A stretch of 64,000 nucleotides of DNA, from NCBI GenBank assembly GCA_012845835.1, contig JABAKD010000030.1, positions 14,959,210 to 15,023,209 on the forward strand, given 5' to 3'. Both the position numbers and the translations under genes were made by a program. Of the stretch, positions 1 to 8,989 are shown piece by piece. Every line of letters begins with the position of its first letter. The stretch's first letter is position 1. The stretch comes from Undaria pinnatifida. Lineage: Eukaryota > Sar > Phaeophyceae > Laminariales > Alariaceae. The notes beneath the pieces are model-generated. The model searched no databases. It was not told the origin of the DNA and saw only the letters and a list, made by a program, of their open reading frames with translations.

Positions 1-115
1 AAGAGGCGGTATAATAGAGTATGCTACCGCAATACCGTCGCCACGCTCTATGTAGTGAGAAGAGGCGGTATGACAGAGTATGATAAGAGTATGATACCAC
101 AATACCGTCGCCATG
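1..115. repeat. Tandem GGCGGTAT-type repeat, two diverged copies
   Basis: Two direct copies of a ~60-bp unit run from the start of the window. Each begins AAGAGGCGGTAT and ends near AATACCGTCGCCA. The GGCGGTAT core resembles the internal tandem unit of the GGGTCCCCC-ended elements at 2732 and 15734. No coding sequence is seen. Confidence 0.6.
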
Positions 116-126
116 GTCGTAGGACC

Positions 127-540
127 TTTTGTTTTCATCATCCTCCGGCGGATGGGGAACAATAAAGCTTAAGCTCACCACACTTCCCCGAAATTTCATA
201 CACGTCATGTGTCGATTTAACTCATTTTTTTTTTACGCGACGCGTGTCGATTTAACTCAATTGCATTCGCAATCCAGCTGGTTTTCTAGGGTGTCCTTCG
301 GTTCCCGCGATAGCGATAATAGCGCGAGCTGTGTCCCTATCGGCGGTCCCCGTTACTGCTCCGGCAGCGCAAGCTGCCGCTGTACACGGATGCGCGAGCA
401 TGGCCATTACAGCATCGGCCACATGAAGAAGCCAGAGCTTCCGGGGTGTATAGGGTGTTCCCGAACCGTCGTGTACGCGCGCTACCCCAGCGGTAGCAGT
501 TTGTTCGATAGTTTGTTCGCTGTAAGACGGGGCTCGTTAA
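127..540 (-). mobile_element. A-tailed retroposon family B, copy 1 (with remnant reading frame)
   Basis: This minus-strand copy ends in the family signature CCCCATCCGCCGGAGGAT, followed by a weak A-rich tail at 127-133. On the minus strand one frame stays open from just after a TAA near 541 to a TAA near 257, roughly 95 codons. It includes TAAACAAGAVTGTADRD and ends GLRMQLS. The copies at 13846 and 14367 keep a similar peptide (AACAAGVVTxTxDRD), so the family may carry the 3' end of a coding retroelement. No known protein family is recognised. The 5' boundary is uncertain and I found no target-site duplication for this copy. Confidence 0.5.
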
Positions 541-721
541 ACCATTTTTAACTCATACTATTTTCCTAGTCTAATTCCAAGTGATTTGTCCCCAAAACGG
601 GAATGCGGTGTTAAAAGGGTCAACACACCGTAACCCAAAGTCGGGGGAATGGTACCGTTCTTGTTTCGCAACATGTTTACGTTCAACACCAAGGCAATGG
701 GATTTGTTCATGGGGCTTGAC

Positions 722-834
722 TTTTTTTTTTTTTTTCATCCTCCGGCGGATGGGGAAAAATAAAAAATAAAGCTGAAGCTCACCACACTTCCACGAATTT
801 TCATACGCGTCGTGTGTCGATTTAACTCAGTTGA
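722..834 (-). mobile_element. A-tailed retroposon family B, 5'-truncated copy with 12-bp TSD
   Basis: The copy lies in minus orientation: a 15-nt T run at 722-736 is its poly(A) tail, and only the last ~100 bp of the family are present. It is flanked by identical 12-mers ATGGGGCTTGAC at 710-721 and 835-846. Poly(A), 5' truncation and a 12-bp duplication together are the hallmark of LINE-type target-primed reverse transcription. Confidence 0.85.
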
Positions 835-911
835 ATGGGGCTTGACGTTCGGTTTTCCTCGACGCGTTTGTGTTTCGGTGGCGTAAGGGGCTCTCAAAGT
901 GAGGAAGGAGT

Positions 912-1001
912 CTTGACCCCTTTAGAGCCTCAAAATCCCTCCGTATACTAACTTGACGTAATTTTGTTCACCAAAAGGATTTCCAGTTGTACAGGCGTTA
1001 A
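912..1001 (+). mobile_element. ~90-bp miniature element with TTAACSCCTTT inverted ends
   Basis: This copy starts TTGACCCCTTTAGAGCC and ends GTACAGGCGTTAA. The ends are imperfect inverted repeats (consensus TTAACSCCTTTA). The middle holds CCCTCC.TATACTAACTT and TTTCCAGTTGT, which recur in the copies at 16048, 27673, 27771, 36884, 42866, 44036 and 46513. The length suits a very small MITE. Confidence 0.6.
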
Positions 1002-1948
1002 GGGGAAAAAACGTGCACCGCTACGGCCGAAGTATTGGGGAATGCAAGGAACTGCTGCGTAGTATCGTATCGTGTCCCATGCGCGCGGCACGGTGGTGAC
1101 GACGACGCTTGCACCACATGGCATGCTCTCTTCCCATCACCCCCTTTGAGGCTTTCAGAGGGAAAAGTTGACGACGAAAGTGGACGATTTCGGCATCGGG
1201 CACTGCTGTTTTTTGCGATGTCGACGGTCGAATTGGTGTCCGAACGACAACAACGCAAGGACTCTCCTAGCGCGGGACGGGCGCAGCATGATCCCACTCG
1301 TACTGCTGCGTGCTCACGCTACTGGCAGACAGTTAAAATTATCGCAGTCGTCGCCTTTCTTGGTCGCTAACTACAATCAAGATTTACACGCTCCCCAAGG
1401 GTCACCAGTACAACGGTTGCTTAATAAGCTCATACTTGATCTTTTTTCCAAGTCGATCAATTGTGATGGGCACGCTGTCGCCCCCTGTGCCACGAGGTAA
1501 CGCCGGTGCTACCACGGCCGTCTGTGACCAGGGCAGCGGGTGGTCTCGTGGATTGACGCTCTAACCATGGGCTATCGTCTCGCCTGTACCACAACATCCC
1601 CGTTTTTTCCGAATATCAAAACGTCTCCATCGAAACCCACATTCCTGACGGAAGATTACAGTTTCATTTTTTCCGGTCTCTAAACACGCGTTCCCAAAAG
1701 CAAGCAGCACAAGGCAGCTAATAAGAACCAGGAATTGGTTAGACTGGGTTTCTTATTGGAGGAACAGTGCGTTCTATGTACACTATCTTCACTATAAAGG
1801 CTCCCAAATTTAACATTTTCCTGAAAAAGTCTGACTGCCTTTTTTCGAAACCCCGTTCATTACCGGAGGTGTCCCGTACTGATGTACGTAATATCAATAT
1901 TAATAGCACGATATTTGTATTTACAAAATGAAAAATACTCATCTATAT

Positions 1949-2045
1949 TGTATATTACAAGTACCAACAACGCAGCTTGCAAAGATGAGTATTGACCTGA
2001 AATTCGTCGAGCTCACGGCTGACGTCCTTGAAATTTGTTTATAAA
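1949..2045 (+). repeat. Dispersed ~70-bp unit (CAGCTTGCAAAGATGAG family), form A
   Basis: The unit reads ACGCAGCTTGCAAAGATGAG, then ATTCGTCGAGCTCACGG, then CTGACGTCCTTGAAAT, followed by an AT-rich stretch. It is preceded by TATTACAAGTACCAACA. Near-identical copies occur at 3331 and 51017 (plus) and at 19655, 33690, 33858 and 61318 (minus). Nature unknown. Confidence 0.7.
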
Positions 2046-2199
2046 ATACGCTCCAGCTGTGAGATACACCAAAAAGGAATTTTTGAGTATGATATACAAG
2101 GGGAGCCCCTATTTGCAGGACGGGCCTGCAACGAATTCTTGCAGGACGTTTTGGCACACTTTTGTCCCAGGTACCTGCACACAGACCCCACCCAACCCC

Positions 2200-2232
2200 A
2201 ACCGTAACCCTAACCCTAACCCCAACCCGACC
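2200..2232 (+). repeat. Interstitial telomere-like CCCTAA tract
   Basis: A short degenerate array contains AACCCTAACCCTAACCCC. This is the reverse complement of TTAGGG-type telomere repeats, but the tract is internal and imperfect. Confidence 0.5.
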
Positions 2233-2731
2233 CCTGACCGTTTGACCGGTACGTGGGGCTAAAAGTGTCCTCGCGCGGCTTCGCCGCGCGTTCGGCAGGC
2301 GTTCGCCAAAAAAAAAACGCGGGCAATAAAAAGCGGCAGGTGGCCAATCAGAGGCATGTCCTGCAAGAATTCGACGCAGGCCCGTCCTGCAAATAGGGTT
2401 TCTCGATATACAAGTACCTGGTATATGATAGATACGGCGGTATTACAGCAGTCCCGTATCGCTGTAGTTCAGAGTATATACTCGACGTATGATGGTTGCA
2501 GGACAACCGGGTTACTATTACTAGAGGCGGTCGTAGTTGTGTCTTGTTATCACTACAAAAAAATTACACAACATTAGCCGTCGACGCCAAGTCGATCATC
2601 AACGAACCGAGGGTTTATAAACTCGGATCGCCCGCGACAAGAACGCCTTCATATGTCGATTGGTGGGTAGGTTTTGGTCAGGGTTGCTTGGTTGTAGGTA
2701 ACGTCTTGTTACTACCAACCAATTGCAGTAG

Positions 2732-2905
2732 GGGTCCCCCAATAAGGCGGTATCCCTATATGAGGCGGTATCCCCATGTAAGGCGGTATCTCTATATAAA
2801 TCGGTATCCATATATAAGGCGGTATCCCTATATAAGGCGGTATTCCCATATAAGGCGGTCAAAATCGCTTCGCGCGTCCGGGAATAGCACTCATAACCCG
2901 GAATG
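2732..2905 (+). mobile_element. GGGTCCCCC-ended element with internal 18-bp tandem array
   Basis: The element starts GGGTCCCCCAATAAGGCGG and continues into about six imperfect copies of an 18-bp unit (TATCCCTATATAAGGCGG). It then reads TCAAAATCGCTT, CGGGAATAGCACTCATAACC. The same order is found at 15734 (plus) and 27270 (minus), where the far end is an inverted copy of the start. The far inverted end is not obvious here. Confidence 0.6.
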
Positions 2906-3330
2906 AACAAGGCAGCTCCCTCCAACAAGGTGGTCATATTGCTCTTGGCATACCGGGCGGCCCTTACTTACGTGTTACGTGAGGTGTGGCTTGATATCTA
3001 GGAGTATGTCCCACAGAGATTTTTTGGGGAGTAGCCGACGTTTATTCTCGAATGCTGTTTCAACAGCAACATATTAGATAACTAATAATACTCTGTATTC
3101 GTACTCCTCCCGATATTAAAGCGGGGGGGAGAAAAAACAAAATAAACCACTCACCACACATATGATAGAGCAGTACAGCAGTGGAGACTACAGTATTGAA
3201 TATATGATATAGATATGATGTTAGATCTAGCTCAAAATCCCCCATCTACAGTAAAAATAGCAACACTAACCATTATAGTGGATAAAAAATAGGATCCCTC
3301 CCAACAAAAAACTCAGCCATACTTGTATAG

Positions 3331-3425
3331 TATATTACAAGTACCAACAACGCAGCTTGCAAAGATGAGTATTGACCCGAAATTCGTCGAACTCACGGCT
3401 GACGTCCTTGAAGTATTTTTTATAT
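3331..3425 (+). repeat. Dispersed ~70-bp unit, form A
   Basis: Nearly identical to the copy at 1949, including the TATTACAAGTACCAACA leader. A minus-strand SINE begins a few bases after it. Confidence 0.7.
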
Positions 3426-3436
3426 AATACATATTT

Positions 3437-3716
3437 TTCACACTTCTACTTTCCAGATTCTGGACAAGTCGTGGTTGCAGGTGTCATCCCTTCTCCCCCC
3501 CCGTCCTTGCCTTCAATTTTTATCGCGTAGGATTCAGCAATCCCACCGCTCGTCGGTGTTTCATCGAGTGTTGCTAACTCACGCTCTCGCGCTTTCCGCA
3601 AGTCAATTTGTGCACAAGAAAAAGTCCCAACGAGTACGCACTCGGCGGGGCTCGAACTCACGAAACTGACCTATACCGGGCCCGAGGATAACCTGATACG
3701 CCACCGGGTCGACCGG
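3437..3716 (-). mobile_element. tRNA-derived SINE (family A), near full length
   Basis: The minus strand reads from a tRNA-like head (CGGTGGCGTATCAGG-type A box, AGTTCGAGCCCCGCCGAG B box) through the body motifs TGCACAAATTGACTTGCGG and AGCAGTGGGATTGCTGAA to the 3' end CAGAATCTGGAAAGTAGAAG. In other copies this end is followed by poly(A). The internal RNA polymerase III promoter is inferred from the tRNA resemblance. Confidence 0.85.
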
Positions 3717-4033
3717 CTGATATATACGAACCAGGTACCTGACCTGGTACCTGGTATGCATATATGATGCTGGTGAATGTTCTGCTTTTCGAATCCAGTA
3801 GGTTTGGCGCTAGCCATTTGGCACTGCATCTGCAATCGCCCGTACTTGCGATGTATGCGTGGTACTCGTCGTACAGCAGCTCTCCTCTCGCACTCGTGCG
3901 ACCACAGACCTGGCGAAAGGTCTGGTTTGATTTGTTCGTGTTCCGTCTTCCCACCCATCTTCAAGGCGTCAAGTGTAGAGTGTAGAGAGGAGCACACCAC
4001 CCCAACACCTACAGCCTTCCACATCGACATACC

Positions 4034-4321
4034 GGTCGCCCCGGTGGCGTATCAGGTTATCCTCGAGCCTGGTATAGGTCAGTTTCGTGAGTTCGAGCCC
4101 CGCCGAGTGCATACTCGTATAAATTCGTTGGGACTTTTTCTTGTGGACAAATTGACTTGCGGAAAGCGCGAGAGCGTGAGTAAGCAACATTCGATGAACA
4201 ATCGACGAGCAGTGGGACTGCTGAACCCTATGCGCGACAAAAATTGAAGGCAAGAACCGGGGAGGAGAAGGGATGACACCTGTGACCACGGCTTGTCCAG
4301 AAGCTGGAAAGTAAAAGTGTG

Positions 4322-4358
<37 letters not shown>
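4034..4358 (+). mobile_element. tRNA-derived SINE (family A), full length with 35-nt poly(A)
   Basis: The most complete copy. The head GGTCGCCCCGGTGGCGTATC carries the A-box-like TGGCGTATCAGG, and GAGTTCGAGCCCCGCCGAG is the B-box-like part. The unique body contains CTTGTGGACAAATTGACTTG and GACGAGCAGTGGGACTGCTG, and the 3' end TCCAGAAGCTGGAAAGTAA precedes 35 adenines (4324-4358). I could not find a convincing target-site duplication, so this copy is probably old. Confidence 0.9.
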
Positions 4359-4359
<1 letters not shown>

Positions 4360-4616
4360 AGGTATTCCAGTAGCACCATAAAGCCAGCCCCGCCAATCAT
4401 ACGTAACAATACGACAATACGATCGCACCATGCAGCGGTATATGATACGAGTACGAGACACGGGGTGCTACCGTGTACTCTATAGTGCATGGTTGGGTGG
4501 CGTGTTGCAGGGCGAAAAACAGGTGGTGAAATGTTGAGCTGGCGCACGTGATGGTCGTACGTCCCGGCTTTTCCAGCACGCGCATAAGGGATGGTGCTGC
4601 TTGCCGCACCACGCTT

Positions 4617-4888
4617 GCCCTTCTACTTTCAAGCATCTGGACAAGCCATGGTCACAGGTGTCGTCCCTTCTCCTCCCCCGTTCTTGCCGTCAATTTTTAT
4701 CGCGCACAGGGTTCAGCAATCCCACTGCTCGTCGATTCTTCATCGAGGAATGTTGCTAACTCACGCTCTCGCGCTTTCCGCAAGTCAATTTGTGCACAAG
4801 AAAAAGTCCCTACGAATTAAAACGAGTGCACTCGAACTCAAGAAACTGACCAATACCGGGCTCGAGGATAACCTGATATGCCACCGAG
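4617..4888 (-). mobile_element. tRNA-derived SINE (family A)
   Basis: A minus-strand copy retaining head, body and 3' end, somewhat diverged: the B-box region is shortened to AGTTCGAGTGCACTCG. It abuts an opposite-strand 3' fragment of the same family at 4909, so the two face each other. Confidence 0.8.
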
Positions 4889-4908
4889 GCCATCAGTGCC
4901 TGTATAGA

Positions 4909-5089
4909 GTTGACTTGCGGAAAGCGCGAGAGCGTGAGTTAGCAGCAATCGATGAAAAATCGACGAGCGGTGGGATATGCTGAAACCCTGTGCGCGATAA
5001 AAAGAACTGGGGGGAAGAAGGGACGACACATGTGACCACGGCATGTCCAGAAGCTGGAAAATAGAATTGTGTGAACAAAAAAAAGAAAG
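4909..5089 (+). mobile_element. SINE family A, 5'-truncated copy
   Basis: The copy starts inside the body at GTTGACTTGCGGAAAGCGCG and runs to the 3' end CCAGAAGCTGGAAAATAG and a short A-rich tail. The tRNA-like head is missing, as expected for incomplete reverse transcription. Confidence 0.8.
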
Positions 5090-5334
5090 AGTACCCGGTA
5101 GCACGGTGTCTCCTGCCAGGTGTCCTATCAGATACCCCGCTCCTTGTACGATCGTCTTACTGCTGTATCTCGACGTATGAGTAGCCCGTAAGAGTGGCAG
5201 GGTTGGGTTTTATGGTGCTACTCGAATACCTGGTATATTGAAGGGGCGGAGGGGCGTTGGGGTGGTGTTTTGACCTCTTGTATTCTATGATAAGTATGCG
5301 CGAAAGACTAGACTGGAGCGGACTTGGCTTGTTA

Positions 5335-6114
5335 GGCCATTTCTTATACAGTTATAGTCGGATTTGTCAGTCGAAAACGGCCTTTTTCGACTGAAGCCCA
5401 ATCGAGCTTTCTTACACAGTCGAAAAAGGGCTTTTTCGACTGAGAATTCCGACTGGCGGATCCAGTCAAAAAAGTTGAGTTTTTCGACTGGATCCTCCAG
5501 TCGAAAATCACAGTCGAAAAAGTTTTACACGTGTTTTTTTAACCGATCGCATCGTTCATCCCACCACCAAACACACACCCACACGGCCACACGGCCACAC
5601 ACCCATACCAGGTACCACACTGCAGTGTCATACAAGGCGCTGACGCTGGCGTGGCTATCACTGCTGTTGCTTCTCGCAGCAAGTCAGCGTGGCGCATTCC
5701 TAGTTCCGCCCGCCAGCAGCGTGTATCACACGACGGCAGCAGCGCGCGGTATCGATCCCATGCTGCCAACAACGGCTGCGCCTGCTGTAGCTTTGGCGGC
5801 TCTCGGCTGAGTGCAACACCACGAACGTAGCTTTGGCGGCTTTCGGCTAAGCCCAAAGCCACCAACTCGCTGGGACGAGGGTTCGTCGAGCCATTGCTCG
5901 CGGAGAAAGCGCGAAACACAGAGCTGCCAACCGATTTCGACTACTGCTGTACAGCAGTACTCCCTCACACCAACCGCCTCTGGGAAGAGCACAAGAACTA
6001 TAAAATCGACTCGACTGACGATAAGAAGAAGGACCAGAAGATTCCAGTAAAAAAAAAGTCCAGTCGAAAGGGGCCGTTTTGGACTGGCGGAATCCGACTG
6101 CACAAGAAATGGCC
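5335..6114 (+). mobile_element. PIF/Harbinger-like non-autonomous DNA transposon, copy 1 (TTA TSD)
   Basis: The ends are inverted repeats: GGCCATTTCTTATACAGT on the left, and on the right the complement of GGCCATTTCTTGTGCAGTCG. The element is flanked by TTA at 5332-5334 and 6115-6117. A 3-bp TWA duplication is typical of PIF/Harbinger. Subterminal regions are packed with palindromic CAGTCGAAAA...TTTTCGACTG units that would fold into hairpins. No transposase is encoded. The second copy lies at 23448-24218 in the opposite orientation and is alike along its whole length, so this is a true family rather than a chance palindrome. Confidence 0.85.
5625..5810 (+). pseudogene. Captured exon-like segment with plastid-presequence-like peptide
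   Basis: Inside the PIF-like element one frame (61 codons from a GTG; no ATG at this point) encodes ALTLAWLSLLLLLAASQ, followed by RGAFLVPPASS and an Ala-rich end with a stop at 5810. A hydrophobic signal peptide followed by a Phe near the cleavage site is the pattern of bipartite plastid targeting sequences in heterokont algae (the ASAFAP motif). The second element copy keeps the same peptide (minus strand, near 23733-23920) with a few substitutions. I infer a host first exon captured by the transposon. It could also be a chance hydrophobic frame. No function is claimed. Confidence 0.35.
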
Positions 6115-6838
6115 TTAGCGTTGTGCATTGTACCGGTATTCCAAGTCCGCTCCTGCAAGTCTAGAGTTTGAATTTTAGCATTGCCAACAAACGAACCCGA
6201 CATTCAACAGCTGAGATGTCGATAACTGATCTTCCATGACGCATGCTATCATATCGTATGTACCTACTATTGTTGACAATTATTTCTATATTGTTAAAAA
6301 TCTAAAAAGTAATTGGAACAAAATGGTACCTCTGGCGACCCATCAAGAGGACGTATTGATATGAATACGTACGTACGTATGTACGCATTCGTTGAAAGGC
6401 AATGTTACGTTAGCCACAGCTACAGCAGCAGCATCACAAACAGCAGTACGTGTACATCATAGAGAGGGCCCTTGACTACTTTGTGACAGCTATACTATAA
6501 AAAAAAAAACACTCCAGCTGTGTGACTGCTATATACGTAACAGCAGGCAAACCTTGTGCGTGTCTTGCGTATGCTCGAAAAATACTAAATGATCGTAACA
6601 TTTTCCAAACAGGAAAATCAAAACAGACTTGTTTGTACGAGTGCGTGAGCACCAAACGTGGCAAAAAAAGTGCGCCAGGTGACCCAGAGGTGAACCACGA
6701 TCGGCACGCTACTATCGACATACCAGGTACATACATACAGAGGTAGGGCAGAGGGTGAAAGTGAGGATGTACATGCATACAGCAGCAGCCTACTGCATGA
6801 TACAGGGGGAGTGCCTGCAAACATTGAGAGGGGCTTAC

Positions 6839-6939
6839 CGTCCCTTGCGGCAAGGTCTTCAACACCGGCGAATCAAGCTTCGCCCCCATCCTCACCGTCG
6901 CACCCCCAAGCCCCACCACGACATACTTGTTTCTCGATA
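6839..6939 (-). CDS. Internal exon of an SH3-like domain protein
   Basis: On the minus strand a pyrimidine-rich tract ending CTGTTCCTGCAG precedes an exon that reads SRNKYVVVGLGGATVRMG, AKLDSPVLKTLPQGT. It closes at a GTAAGC donor (6833-6838). The exon is 101 nt: it enters in phase 1 and leaves in phase 0. The pattern YVVV..GG..VR.G..LDS.V...L..GT matches the first half of bacterial-type SH3-like repeats that occur in many algal proteins. The rest of the gene was not found: the partner exons may lie in the flanking repeat-rich DNA or may be lost. The ORF that continues through both splice sites is probably not used. Confidence 0.5.
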
Positions 6940-7130
6940 CTGCAGGAACAGCAGAACCAGCACCAGCAGCAGAAGTGGGAACCCCGACCGGGTGCATACG
7001 AGGGGTGCCACACGAGGGGGGGAAGGCGCGGATGCGCGGATCAACATGGTAAAAGCGTCATATTCTTCTAACGAGTCACCGAGTGCCAGGTATATGAGTA
7101 GTCGCGTAATTGCAGTGTCTACACCTCCCT

Positions 7131-7175
7131 GGTTGTTGTTGTTCTCACATGAACTGGCCTAATCGTGGTCTTGGT
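7131..7175 (-). mobile_element. 3' end of an (AAC)n-tailed retroposon, degenerate
   Basis: The plus strand reads GGTTGTTGTTGTTCTCACAT, then ACTGGCCTAATCGTGGTC. In minus orientation this is the family end GTTAATGTGAGAACAACAAC, also found at 18925, 20990, 21030, 21841, 39838 and 59200. Confidence 0.45.
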
Positions 7176-7254
7176 ATGCCGGTGTGTGTACGAGTACTCG
7201 TATACTTCCAACTAAATAAATCGCACAGCACGCCCAAAGAGTGTGTGTGACGTA

Positions 7255-7335
7255 TCACGCAGCTTGCAAAGTTGAGTTTCAACCACCCATCGGTCGTACT
7301 CACAGCTGACGTTTTTCAATTTATTTTTTTCATAT
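7255..7335 (+). repeat. Dispersed ~70-bp unit, diverged
   Basis: It contains CGCAGCTTGCAAAGTTGAG, followed by CATCGGTCGTACTCACAGC and TGACGTTTTTCAAT. The order and spacing are those of the 1949 family. Confidence 0.55.
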
Positions 7336-7822
7336 TTTTTTCAATATTAATAGTACACAAAGAGCAAACTGCTTCCGTCGTTTAGGTACGTACGAGTACC
7401 GCGTATATACGTATCATAGCCTGCTTTGAAAGCAGCCGGGAAACCATTGTGATGGAGAGTGGATACGACGGGAGACTCGTGATTTGTGATTTCAAAAGGC
7501 CATCACATCGCCACGATGTGACTATTAATACACGTACATATAGCGAACGCACACACCACACGGGTAGACAAGCACCAGGAACGCACAGTTCAGTACCCAA
7601 CAAACCAACACTACAGCAGTACGAGAAAGCACAGCAAATTTAGCAGCAGCAGCAGCAGGAGGCATGCAAATGCAACCGTGGCAGCTGAGCAACACTTCGG
7701 CGGCAGCATCAGGTACACAACAAAAACCGCGCTCTTCTGGTCATCATCACAGCAGTCCTCGTCATCAGCAGTCGTCATCATCACCATCATCCTCATTATC
7801 ACCATCATTTCATCCACATAAA

Positions 7823-8466
7823 TCAACCGCGTGTTATCAGAATGGAGGCGTATCTGCTCCACTCCCCTGCAGTAGTTTCTTTTGCCTTTGCGCCTTCAGC
7901 TTGAAATTGCGCATCGACGCCTGGAAAGGGAGCCTGCCATGTGCATCGTGGCAAGGAAGGCAGCTACAAGCAGTGGAGCTCATTTGACCTTGTTCGAGCA
8001 AAGTACGTATACACACGACGCTTACAGGCGACGGCGCACGGGCACGACGACACGCACTCTCACGGCCTTCCCCTTCTATTACATAGGACGACCGCGGGAT
8101 GGCGCGGCATATGGGCAAAAATCGAGGCAAATGCTAGAAGCGATTTCTCGTGAGGAGCCCGGCCACTTCGGTCAGGATGACGACCTCCTTCGAATGATAT
8201 GGGGAGAGGGGAGTGAGTCGCAGCACGTTGGAGAGCGAGTCTGTCACACGCCAACCCATGGCTCCGCGACGCGCAGCATGGTGGATGGGTTAGGATGGAC
8301 GGATGTACTTACCATCTGGGATGAAGACCCGCTCGCTCGCCGAATCGTCAACACACCACTTGGATGCCTTTTTCGTGTCGTCGCGGTAGTCGTCGATGAA
8401 AGAATCTTTTTGCGCATCGTCTTCAGCACATATATAGCAGAATCCACAGCACGGCCCGGCCCCCAT
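7823..8466 (-). CDS. Small two-exon gene, acidic 83-residue protein, unknown function
   Basis: Exon 1 (8466-8313) starts at an ATG and encodes MGAGPCCGFCYICAEDD, then DDYRDDTKKASKWCVDD, and ends FIPDG at a consensus GTAAGT donor (8307-8312). Exon 2 (7920-7823) begins after TTTCCAG, restores the same frame (phase 1 to 2) and encodes VDAQFQAEGAKAKETTAGEW, then SRYASILITRG and a stop. Two independent cues support it: a strong donor and acceptor, and an open frame rich in charged residues across the join. The product is small, acidic and hydrophilic, with four Cys near the start. The start is the least certain part, since upstream exons could feed into this one. I do not recognise the family. Confidence 0.5.
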
Positions 8467-8519
8467 GTTTGCTGCTCGCCGATGGCTGCTCGGACGGTGC
8501 CCACCTCCCTAAAACTGCA

Positions 8520-8979
8520 CTAGATGCTGGCTTGTTGCTTGATTTTTGCTTCCGTCAAGCCCTCCTTGTCTCCCGCTTTGACAAACGCCTTCATATCGTA
8601 TAAAAAAGTTGACAGTCCCTTTTCGGAAGCCAGCAGCATCCATCACCATGCAAGTAATTTCGTCAGTCAATTTCATACCAGAACTAAAATAACACTGCTG
8701 TAGTTGGGGCAACTTGTAAATTTGAAACTTGCCAATCGGAGTTGATAGAATTCGCCCAGTCCCTAGCACCAGCGCGATCTGAACAGCAGGCTCCGAGTAT
8801 ATCGTTCCAATCGGTCTTCTTGAGGAAAGCGGGGAAGCGTCAGTCACCAGCAGACAATTCCAGCCAGCTGAAGGAGAGGTGCGTGCCGCGATGCATGGCT
8901 TTTACGGTAGGCGCGTCATGTAGAGGCTGTCCACCATAAAGGGCAGAGTACTTGTCGGGGCATCAAATTCGCCGCCAGA
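8520..8979 (-). CDS. Coding-like exons upstream of the 7.8-8.5 kb gene, structure unresolved
   Basis: Three minus-strand blocks look coding. First, after CTATCAG (8980-8982), SGGEFDAPTSTLPFMVDSLY continues to MTRLP before a GTAAAA. Second, after CCTCAAG near 8820, one frame gives KTDWNDILGACCSDRAGARD and an alternative frame gives PIGTIYSEPAVQIALVLGTG. Third, EKGLSTFLYDMKAFVKAGDK continues to EGLTEAKIKQQASI and a TAG at 8520-8522. The amphipathic, Lys/Glu-rich final block resembles a helical C-terminus. I could not join the blocks with matching phases, so this may be a gene, part of the gene downstream, or a decayed copy. Confidence 0.35.
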
Positions 8980-8989
8980 CTGATAGTCT

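Noticed and set aside
3969-4547. 192-residue minus-strand frame
   Set aside because: Antisense to a SINE and its poly(A) tail (the poly-Phe run).
7882-8523. 213-residue plus-strand frame
   Set aside because: Antisense to the minus-strand exons at 7823-8466, which have matching splice signals.
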